A DNA stretch of 6,449 bases from Actinomycetes bacterium (lineage in GTDB: Bacteria; Planctomycetota; Phycisphaerae; JAACET01), in NCBI GenBank assembly GCA_030631725.1, contig DAOVKO010000123.1:1-6449 (forward strand). The letters are read 5' to 3'. The notes under the pieces are model-generated. The model did not search any database, was not told the DNA's origin, and saw only the letters and a program-made list of their open reading frames with translations. The first letter of the stretch is position 1. Every line of letters begins with the position of its first letter. This document shows, one piece after another, positions 1 to 4,952 of the stretch. The position numbers and the translations under genes are program-made.

Positions 1-803
1 ATTCGGAGCTGAGCATGGTGTTGGCAGGGGCCTACCCCAGCAGAGGGCCGATAGCGAACCTGCTGAATCTGGATTACCGGGCGAGGAAACGGGTACGGAT
101 ATTGATGGTCTCGCGGATCGACGGAGAAAGCGACAGAGTAGCCCGGAGGCTGATCGATATGGCAGTACGGACGGAGAATAGGGGGCTCGGGGGGCGGGCT
201 TATATCGATGCCGGCTGGGAAAGGGCAAAGAAAAAGGGATATCAGGGGACAGAAGAATCACTGCTGGCGACAGCCAAGCTGCTCAAGCGACATAGCGGGA
301 TGGCGGTGAGCCTGGATACGAAAAGCGAAGTGTTCGCCCAAGGCTCCTGCCTGCAGGCGGGGCTGTATTGCGGATGGTACAGCTTGAAGAAGTACGTCGA
401 TGCGTTCGAGTGGGTTGAGGGGGCCGTGGGCTATCATATTGCTAGTTTTGAGATGGAAAGTCTGAGGAATCCAAAGTTCCCCGGCTGGGCCAGCTCGATG
501 GTGCGGGACGGGATTACAGCGACGCTGGGAGCTGTGGAAGAGCCTTTCTTGATGTCGTTTCCGCCGCCGGAGAGGTTTTTTACATTGCTGCTGACGGGTA
601 AATTCAGCCTGGCTGAGTGCTACTACATGAGCAAGAAGTTCAACTCTTGGCGGCTGGTATTGATTGGCGATCCGCTGTATAGGCCTTTTGCCCGGAATCC
701 TCGGCTGAGTATCGAGCAAGCGGAGAAGATTTTGAAGTGCAAGCTCCGTTGGGCACTGCCTACTGTGCCGTGGCCGAAGGTAAGCATATCTCCGCCGAAA
801 TAG
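1..803 (+). CDS. TIGR03790-family protein, C-terminal part (5' truncated by window edge)
   Basis: The reading frame is open from position 3 to the TAG at 801-803 and shows 266 residues; the ATG at 15 is internal, because coding-like sequence (S-E-L-S) continues to the edge. Residue patterns match what I recall of TIGR03790, a conserved family of unknown function: an N-terminal SEL stretch, a central GWYSLKKYVDAF segment (about residues 124-135 of the visible part), GAVGYHIASFE, a GITATLGAVEEPF stretch, and near the end FNSWRLVLIGDPLYRPF. The final GDPLYxPF box resembles the end of caspase-like/gingipain-type C25 folds, but I see no verified catalytic His/Cys pair and assign no activity. After it comes a basic tail of about 40 residues. 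No membrane segment is visible in this part; any signal peptide would lie upstream. The gene converges on the minus-strand lipoprotein gene with a 134-base gap. Family call is fairly secure; function is unknown. Confidence 0.75.
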   Translation, partial: SELSMVLAGAYPSRGPIANLLNLDYRARKRVRILMVSRIDGESDRVARRLIDMAVRTENRGLGGRAYIDAGWERAKKKGYQGTEESLLATAKLLKRHSGMAVSLDTKSEVFAQGSCLQAGLYCGWYSLKKYVDAFEWVEGAVGYHIASFEMESLRNPKFPGWASSMVRDGITATLGAVEEPFLMSFPPPERFFTLLLTGKFSLAECYYMSKKFNSWRLVLIGDPLYRPFARNPRLSIEQAEKILKCKLRWALPTVPWPKVSISPPK

Positions 804-937
804 ACCGGCAAGACTATCTAACAGCAACAAGCCCAGCGTGGCCGGTTCGGGGCTGCTGGTCGTGCATCTAGGGACAAACTTTCTTCTCTGGTTGCCGTAA
901 ACCTAATGTGCAGATGTTTCGGGTTTGCCCTGTATTG
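804..937. other. Convergent intergenic gap, no clear terminator
   Basis: This gap lies between the 3' ends of two converging genes, where a bidirectional terminator would be expected. I see only weak dyads: ACCGGC (804-809) with GCCGGT (841-846) across a 31-base loop, and AAACC (899-903) with GGTTT (922-926) across an 18-base loop. Neither has a T-run at its end. Termination may be Rho-dependent or unresolved; no small gene is supported. Confidence 0.4.
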
Positions 938-1957
938 CTAGAAAATCAAAACGAACCGTATGCCAACCTCTATGGTGTGGTTCATCGGTTCAATCCAACC
1001 CATCTCTGTGTCTGACTGTCCGATATCCCAGTAGCGAATAAAAGGCTCGATTATGAGGTCTACCTTGTCGCCTTTTTTTTGAAGCTTGACAGAGGCCCGG
1101 GCGCCATAGCCGTTGTTTTGGCGCTTGTCCACATCTGCACCGCCGACATCACTTAGATGGCTTTTCTGCAGTCCCCAAAGGAAGAAGTCAAACTCTGCCG
1201 ATGCCCCACAGGACCAGCCATCGTTTAGAAGGGCAAGGATTTCAACGGCCACGGGGAGGTACAAATAATTTGATTCTCTTTGATAGCCAGCCGGGTCGAA
1301 GGATGAATCGTCATTCAGATATCTATATCCTATTCCTGTGAAGAGGGAGAGCATGCTGGTTTCGTTGGGGAAGTCAGGTCCCAAGAGCAGCCTACCCTCC
1401 AGGACATAGTCATGTATACCGCTTAGGGTCATTGGGGTCCCGTCCTGAAGGGCGCCATCGTAGTCAACTGTTCCAAAAGCGAACCGTCCTTCTACTCGGC
1501 CCATCCACTTGCTTTCCCAGGGCTGTTCTTCAGGAGAGGCTGGCAGCCAGTAGCGAGAAGTAAAGCCAGCGGTTAAGCCGTAAAACATGCCGGTGTCCTC
1601 CATAACACCAGGTTCCTTGTACTTGAAATAGTACACTTCCGGACCTATGTGCCATGCCTGGCTTCGTAATCCGTCTATTAAAGCAGGAGATACGAAAGCA
1701 GAAGAGTCCTCTGGAGCAGAAGAGTCCTCTGGAGTAGAAGAGTCCTCTGGAGTAGAAGAGTCCTCTGAAGTAGAAGAGTCCTTTGAAGCAGAAGCCGCGA
1801 AAGCAGAAGAGTCCGCTATTAGAGCAGCCCATTCCTCTTCTTCTGTTAGAACAGAAGAGTCATCTAAAGGTTCGTAGGTGGGCCTTGCGCAGCCTGTACA
1901 GAGTATGGCGACCACGGAGAGAACGACAAGCACTGTCCCGGATAACTTCACGATCAT
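938..1957 (-). CDS. Putative lipoprotein with Glu-Asp-Ser-Ser repeat linker and outer-membrane beta-barrel-like domain
   Basis: The product is 339 residues. Residues 1-22 form an export signal: one Lys at position 4, a hydrophobic core (about 8-20) and a lipobox-like L-C-T-G-C with Cys23 as the likely lipidated residue. The box is slightly off consensus, since Cys rather than Leu sits at -3. Residues 24-58 are acidic and low in complexity, followed by a Ser/Asp/Glu/Pro linker (about 59-88) built from hexapeptides of the type PEDSST. From about residue 100 the chain alternates aromatic/hydrophobic and polar residues in strand-length blocks (GPEVYYFKY, MFYGLTAGF, FTGIGYRYL, IEPFIRYWDI) and ends in IEVGIRFVLIF with a terminal Phe, as in BAM-inserted beta-barrels. 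This suggests a small porin-like or OmpA-like barrel of perhaps 8-10 strands. I recognise no named family. The start is set by AAGGAG, 7 bases before the ATG. A 387-base gap separates it from uxs, so it is probably transcribed on its own. Function unknown. Confidence 0.72.
   Translation of the reverse strand: MIVKLSGTVLVVLSVVAILCTGCARPTYEPLDDSSVLTEEEEWAALIADSSAFAASASKDSSTSEDSSTPEDSSTPEDSSAPEDSSAFVSPALIDGLRSQAWHIGPEVYYFKYKEPGVMEDTGMFYGLTAGFTSRYWLPASPEEQPWESKWMGRVEGRFAFGTVDYDGALQDGTPMTLSGIHDYVLEGRLLLGPDFPNETSMLSLFTGIGYRYLNDDSSFDPAGYQRESNYLYLPVAVEILALLNDGWSCGASAEFDFFLWGLQKSHLSDVGGADVDKRQNNGYGARASVKLQKKGDKVDLIIEPFIRYWDIGQSDTEMGWIEPMNHTIEVGIRFVLIF
1698..1787 (-). repeat. 18-bp tandem repeat, five units, coding for hexapeptide (P/S)EDSS(A/T)
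   Basis: Five adjacent 18-base units begin at 1698, 1716, 1734, 1752 and 1770. On the plus strand each is close to GCAGAAGAGTCCTCTGGA, varying mainly at base 2 (C/T) and at the last bases (GGA/GAA). Degenerate relatives follow at 1788-1820 and near 1849-1866, both with GAAGAGTC-like cores. Because 18 is a multiple of 3, copy-number change would lengthen or shorten the linker without breaking the frame. In the lipoprotein the units encode an acidic, Ser-rich, presumably disordered spacer between the lipid anchor and the barrel-like part. All three frames stay open over the repeat, which explains spurious overlapping ORFs. Confidence 0.9.
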
Positions 1958-1964
1958 ATAATGA

Positions 1965-1970
1965 CTCCTT
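1965..1970 (-). promoter_or_regulatory. Ribosome binding site of the lipoprotein gene
   Basis: AAGGAG on the minus strand (CTCCTT on plus), 7 bases upstream of the ATG at 1957-1955. This is near-ideal spacing and fixes the start ahead of the signal peptide. Confidence 0.8.
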
Positions 1971-1997
1971 CAAGACAGGATCAGAAGCAGGTCATAG

Positions 1998-2017
1998 CGA
2001 GCTTTTCAGATAGCTCG
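1998..2017. repeat. Perfect inverted repeat, 6-bp arms, 8-base loop
   Basis: CGAGCT (1998-2003) and AGCTCG (2012-2017) flank TTTCAGAT. It lies about 40 bases upstream of the lipoprotein start codon, so it would fall in the leader mRNA or at the promoter. No T-run follows, so it is not an intrinsic terminator. It could be an operator or leader hairpin, or chance. Confidence 0.4.
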
Positions 2018-2028
2018 TCTGGGCTAAG

Positions 2029-2046
2029 AGCCTATCCGGACAGGCT
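2029..2046. repeat. Interrupted palindrome around TCCGGA
   Basis: AGCCT (2029-2033) and AGGCT (2042-2046) are complementary arms, and the centre TCCGGA (2035-2040) is itself palindromic. Only the pair 2034/2041 is mismatched, giving an 18-base near-perfect palindrome. Its form suits a dimeric repressor site; no regulator is identified. Confidence 0.4.
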
Positions 2047-2200
2047 TGTGCGTCTAACTTCTATTGCAGTGTCTGATAAGCTCGTATTAGCCAGATCGGT
2101 GCAGCAAGCGGTTCCCGTGGAAATCGCTGTTTCTCAGGCATAAATCCCATACCCGAGGTCCTGCTGTCGTCCTTTGTTAGCGCATCGGGTCCACAGCTCT

Positions 2201-2223
2201 GCTCAAGCTGCACCAACTTGAGC
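2201..2223. repeat. Perfect inverted repeat, 7-bp arms, 9-base loop
   Basis: GCTCAAG (2201-2207) and CTTGAGC (2217-2223) enclose CTGCACCAA. The heptamer GCATCGG occurs directly on each side (2182-2188 and 2222-2228, the second overlapping the right arm). No T-run follows on either strand. Its position, about 120 bases beyond the uxs stop, allows a role in mRNA 3'-end formation, but this is speculative. Confidence 0.4.
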
Positions 2224-2344
2224 ATCGGTTACATCTGGCAGGGTATTGAGTTATGTACGGTCTATTTGGCGGGAATTTGTGGCGGCCCCCGGTCCACTTG
2301 GCTGGATTATGGAAGATCGGGCAAGACCTTGTGAAATATCCGGG

Positions 2345-3304
2345 CTAGGTTGGTCTTTTGTTCAGCGGGGCGGTATGTTCGGCGATAGGGCGGAAATAAT
2401 CGATGACCCTGGGCAAGCCATCTTCGAGGGAAACGGTTGGCTGCCAGTTCAGGGCCCGGGTGGCGAGGCTAATGTCTGGCCGGCGGCGGAGAGGGTCGTC
2501 CTGAGGCATGGGCCGATAGACAATTTCCGAACGAGATTTGGTTAATTCTATGGTCAGCTCGGCTACGGACTTTATGCTCCGCTCGTCAGGATTGCCGAGA
2601 TTCACCGGTCCGGTGAAATCCTGGCAATTCATGAGTCGGATCAGGCCGTCAACCAAATCGTCAACGTAGCAGAAGCTCCGCGTCTGAGAGCCGTCGCCAA
2701 ACATAGTGATGGGCTCATTGCGGAGGGCCTGCAAGACGAAGTTGCTGACGACTCGGCCATCGTAGGCGCACATTCTTGGGCCATAGGTGTTGAAGATGCG
2801 AGCGACACGGATGTCTATGCCGGCCTCGCGGTGGTAGTCGAAGAAAAGGGTTTCAGCGACGCGCTTGCCCTCGTCGTAACAACTGCGTGGGCCGATGGTG
2901 TTTACATTGCCCCAATAATCCTCTTTCTGGGGGTGCTGGAGGGGATCGCCATAGATCTCAGAAGTGGAGGCCTGGAGTACGCGGGCATGGATGTCCCTGG
3001 CTAGGCTGAGCATGTGAATGGCCCCCATGACGGAGGTGAGAACGGTCTTCATGGGCGAACGCTGGTAATGGATGGGCGAAGCAGGGCAGGCGAGGTTGTA
3101 TATCTGGTCGACTTCCAAAGCGATGGGGTCCACGACGTCGTGGCGGATAACCTCCAGGAAGTCGTTGTGCAAAAGGTGGCGGATGTTGTCGCGGCTTCCG
3201 GTGTGGAAGTTGTCGAGGATGATGACGTTGTGGCCCTCGTTGAGCAGGCGTTCGGCCAAGTGCGAGCCGATGAATCCGCCGCCTCCGGTAATCAAGATTT
3301 TCAC
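2345..3304 (-). CDS. uxs: UDP-glucuronate decarboxylase (UDP-xylose synthase)
   Basis: This cytosolic enzyme of the extended SDR (NAD-dependent epimerase/dehydratase) superfamily converts UDP-glucuronate to UDP-xylose and CO2 using tightly bound NAD+ (EC 4.1.1.35). Counting from the GTG start it has 319 residues, the usual bacterial UXS length. The N-terminal Rossmann motif GGGGFIGS lies at residues 7-14. The catalytic stretch STSEIYGDP (114-121) supplies the Thr/Ser and Glu, and YDEGK (143-147) gives the Tyr-xxx-Lys pair. The sequence IGPRSCYDEGKRVAET, then RVARIFNTYGPRM and GRVVSNFVLQAL, are UXS hallmarks that distinguish it from the GalE and RmlB branches; DDPLRRRPDI near 269-278 holds the substrate-binding arginines. 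An upstream in-frame TTG (3319) is less likely as the start, because the Shine-Dalgarno lies between it and the GTG. It follows ugd by 63 bases on the same strand and uses its product. Confidence 0.93.
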   Translation of the reverse strand: MKILITGGGGFIGSHLAERLLNEGHNVIILDNFHTGSRDNIRHLLHNDFLEVIRHDVVDPIALEVDQIYNLACPASPIHYQRSPMKTVLTSVMGAIHMLSLARDIHARVLQASTSEIYGDPLQHPQKEDYWGNVNTIGPRSCYDEGKRVAETLFFDYHREAGIDIRVARIFNTYGPRMCAYDGRVVSNFVLQALRNEPITMFGDGSQTRSFCYVDDLVDGLIRLMNCQDFTGPVNLGNPDERSIKSVAELTIELTKSRSEIVYRPMPQDDPLRRRPDISLATRALNWQPTVSLEDGLPRVIDYFRPIAEHTAPLNKRPT

Positions 3305-3310
3305 GGTTGG

Positions 3311-3316
3311 CTCCTT
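3311..3316 (-). promoter_or_regulatory. Ribosome binding site that sets the uxs GTG start
   Basis: AAGGAG on the minus strand (CTCCTT on plus), 6 bases before GTG at 3304-3302. An upstream TTG at 3319-3317 would place this Shine-Dalgarno inside the coding region with none of its own. The GTG start also puts the Rossmann strand (KILITGGGG) right at the N-terminus, as is usual for the family. Confidence 0.82.
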
Positions 3317-3335
3317 CAAAACTTGAGTGGTAGAA

Positions 3336-3362
3336 TTAACCCCCGGTAAAACCGGGGGCTAA
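3336..3362 (-). terminator. Strong GC hairpin between ugd and uxs (attenuator, partial terminator or palindromic repeat)
   Basis: CCCCCGGT (3340-3347) and ACCGGGGG (3351-3358) form a perfect 8-bp stem around a 3-base loop. Read on the minus strand, UUAG and UUAA extend it to about 12 bp with one G-U pair. It begins 5 bases after the ugd stop codon and ends about 20 bases before the uxs Shine-Dalgarno. The sequence after the stem (TTAATTCT) is only modestly T-rich, so termination is likely incomplete. It may reduce read-through into uxs, protect the ugd 3' end, or be a copy of a dispersed palindromic repeat. Confidence 0.6.
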
Positions 3363-3367
3363 ATATA

Positions 3368-4714
3368 CTAAGGCGCCGAGTCAGGTCCGGTAGTGACGGA
3401 GGCCGGGGGAAGCACAGGTCTGCCGACGGCGAAGTAGGTGAATCCCTGCTTGGCGAGGAAACGTGGGTTATAAAGGTTTCGGCCGTCAAAGATGACCGGC
3501 TCGGAAAGGGTCTGCTTGAGGCGGTCGAAGTCGGGGCTGCGGAACTCGGGCCAATCGGTCAGGACAATAAGGGCATCGGCGCCGGCGGTAGCGTCGTAGT
3601 CGTTTTGGTAATACTTGATAGTGTCAGGCAGGACTAGCCGGGCCTTGGGTATGCCGTGTGGGTCGTGGGCCTGGATGTTGGCCTCGGCGTCGAGCAGGGC
3701 CCTGGCTACGGTGATGGCGGGTGATTCGCGGACGTCATCGGTGCCGGCCTTGTAAGTGAGGCCCCAAAGGGCAAAGGTTTTGCCGGCGACGTCGGAATTA
3801 TAATAGCCGAGGATTTTTTGGACAAACGCCTGCCTTTGAAGCTGGTTTATTTCGTGAGCGGCGAGGGCGATTCGCATTTGCTGGTCGAGCTCCCGGCCGG
3901 TGGCGGCCAGGGCCTGAACGTCCTTGGGAAAACAAGAGCCCCCATAGCCGACGCCGGGAAAGAGAAAGGCGTTGCCCAGACGGGAGTCGCTGCCAATGCC
4001 CAGACGCACGTGCTGGACGTCGGCGCCGCACTTTTCGCAGAGCATGGCAATCTCGTTGATAAAAGAAATCTTGGTGGCCAAGAGGGTGTTGGCAGCGTAC
4101 TTGGTGAGCTCGGCGGAGGAGGGGTCCATGACCAAAAGACGATCGGCCCGGCGCATAAATGGAGCATAAAGCTCGCGGAGGATTTCAGCGACGGCGGGGT
4201 TGTCCGTGCCGATGATTATGCGGTCGGGGGTGGTGAAGTCGGGGATGGCTTTGCCCTCTTTGAGGAACTCGGGATTGCTGGCACAATCGAAGGGCTCGTG
4301 AGTATTGCGAGCGATGAGTTCGCGGAGCTTCTTGTTGGTGCCGACGGGGACAGTGCTCTTGGCGACGATAATCTTGTAGCCGTTCATGGCCTTGGCGATC
4401 TGCTCGGCGGCGGCAAAGACGTTGGTCAGATCGGCTGAGCCATCAGCGGCAGGGGGGGTGTCGACGGCCAGAAAAATGATAAGGGATTCTTCAACGGCCT
4501 CGGTGAGGTTGGTGGTAAAGGTCAATCGCCCGCTGGCCAGGTTGTGCTTGGCCATCTCCTCGAGCCCGGGCTCGTAAATGGGGAGTCGGCCCTGGCTGAG
4601 GGCGTCGATCTTCTCCTGGTCGATGTCAACGCAGATAACCTGGTTACCGACGTCGGCAAAACAGGTTCCAGCTACCAAGCCGACGTAACCGGCGCCCACC
4701 ACGCATATTTTCAT
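3368..4714 (-). CDS. ugd: UDP-glucose 6-dehydrogenase
   Basis: It oxidises UDP-glucose to UDP-glucuronate with two NAD+ in the cytosol (EC 1.1.1.22). At 448 residues it has the standard length of the bacterial Ugd/TuaD type. The N-terminal NAD domain starts with GAGYVG (7-12) and an acidic strand end CVDID (28-32), followed by VDTPP (84-88) and the conserved KSTVPVGT (119-126). The substrate region has NPEFLKEG (147-154, Glu149) and ELTKYAAN (202-209, Lys205). The catalytic cysteine is Cys261 in GYGGSCFPKD (256-265, with Lys264 and Asp265). The C-terminal UDP-binding domain includes LWGLTYKAGTDDVRESPA (316-333) and FDGRNLYNP (409-417), and the chain ends in a short Pro-rich tail. The ATG at 4714 puts MKICVVGAGYVG at the N-terminus; its Shine-Dalgarno is weak (GGGAA, 7 bases upstream). 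It is first in the operon with uxs and diverges from the AOR gene. All key residues are intact. Confidence 0.96.
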   Translation of the reverse strand: MKICVVGAGYVGLVAGTCFADVGNQVICVDIDQEKIDALSQGRLPIYEPGLEEMAKHNLASGRLTFTTNLTEAVEESLIIFLAVDTPPAADGSADLTNVFAAAEQIAKAMNGYKIIVAKSTVPVGTNKKLRELIARNTHEPFDCASNPEFLKEGKAIPDFTTPDRIIIGTDNPAVAEILRELYAPFMRRADRLLVMDPSSAELTKYAANTLLATKISFINEIAMLCEKCGADVQHVRLGIGSDSRLGNAFLFPGVGYGGSCFPKDVQALAATGRELDQQMRIALAAHEINQLQRQAFVQKILGYYNSDVAGKTFALWGLTYKAGTDDVRESPAITVARALLDAEANIQAHDPHGIPKARLVLPDTIKYYQNDYDATAGADALIVLTDWPEFRSPDFDRLKQTLSEPVIFDGRNLYNPRFLAKQGFTYFAVGRPVLPPASVTTGPDSAP

Positions 4715-4788
4715 AGCAACATTCCCGAGAAAAGGGTGAATTGAAAAACGGTCATCCTGGTTCCAAAGGCCAACAAGCCGAGGGTAGT

Positions 4789-4817
4789 ATGGTACATTTG
4801 GAAACTCGGTTTGTAAA
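4789..4817 (-). promoter_or_regulatory. Candidate sigma70-type promoter of the ugd-uxs operon
   Basis: On the minus strand, TTTACA (4817-4812, 5 of 6 to TTGACA) is followed after exactly 17 bases by TACCAT (4794-4789, 4 of 6 to TATAAT). Transcription would start near 4782, leaving a leader of roughly 70 bases before the ugd ATG. The -10 element is only fair. Confidence 0.45.
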
Positions 4818-4865
4818 GGAGCTGTCGGGCAGACAGGGCGGATAGCAATGGAGTGGTTTATGAGC

Positions 4866-4894
4866 TTGATTCAAGGGAAAGGCTGACTTACAAT
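4866..4894 (+). promoter_or_regulatory. Candidate sigma70-type promoter of the AOR-family gene
   Basis: TTGATT (4866-4871, 4 of 6 to TTGACA) and TACAAT (4889-4894, 5 of 6 to TATAAT) are separated by exactly 17 bases. Transcription would start near 4901, about 50 bases before the ATG at 4953. It does not overlap the candidate ugd promoter; the two -35 elements are about 50 bases apart, back to back. Confidence 0.5.
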
Positions 4895-4940
4895 GGTCTG
4901 GCAATCAGATCGGCGGAAAAGCTCGGCAGTGCAATTCAAG

Positions 4941-4946
4941 AAGGGA
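4941..4946 (+). promoter_or_regulatory. Ribosome binding site of the AOR-family gene
   Basis: AAGGGA lies 6 bases upstream of the ATG at 4953-4955. It supports this start, which gives MKMLRIDMSKG, the usual beginning of AOR-family proteins (a short beta strand ending in the D-M/L-S/T motif). Confidence 0.65.
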
Positions 4947-4952
4947 TAAGTT

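Larger units (their letters stand above)
1971..2344. other. Non-coding region upstream of the lipoprotein gene, rich in dyads
   Basis: This gap of about 370 bases separates the 3' end of uxs from the lipoprotein gene. Short plus-strand frames here have no ribosome binding site and no recognisable protein. It holds three inverted repeats (1998-2017, 2029-2046, 2201-2223) and a near-repeated 12/13-mer (2007-2018 and 2073-2085). I did not find a convincing -35/-10 pair on the minus strand, although a promoter for the lipoprotein gene is expected here. There is also no clear intrinsic terminator just after uxs. Confidence 0.5.

Noticed and set aside
258..830. 190-codon minus-strand frame opposite the TIGR03790-like gene
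   Set aside because: Arg/Pro/Gln-rich antisense translation with no family resemblance and no clear ribosome binding site; the plus frame has clear family motifs.
899..928. Bidirectional terminator between the converging genes
   Set aside because: Only 5 perfect pairs around an 18-base loop, and no T-run on either side.
1698..1787. CRISPR array
   Set aside because: Units are contiguous with no unique spacers and are in-frame coding repeats.
1530..1877. Overlapping frames on both strands across the 18-bp repeat (SRGLFY-type and VEESSG-type repeat proteins)
   Set aside because: They arise because an 18-bp repeat without stops is open in several frames; only the 938-1957 frame has a signal peptide and ribosome binding site.
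2201..2223. Intrinsic terminator for uxs
   Set aside because: The stem is adequate but AT-containing, about 120 bases past the stop, and no T-run follows on the minus strand.
2246..2545. 99-codon plus-strand frame
   Set aside because: Overlaps the conserved C-terminus of uxs on the opposite strand, lacks a ribosome binding site, and its composition is that of an antisense shadow.
3818..4438. 206-codon plus-strand frame inside ugd
   Set aside because: Gly/Val/Asp-rich mirror of the highly conserved Ugd coding sequence.
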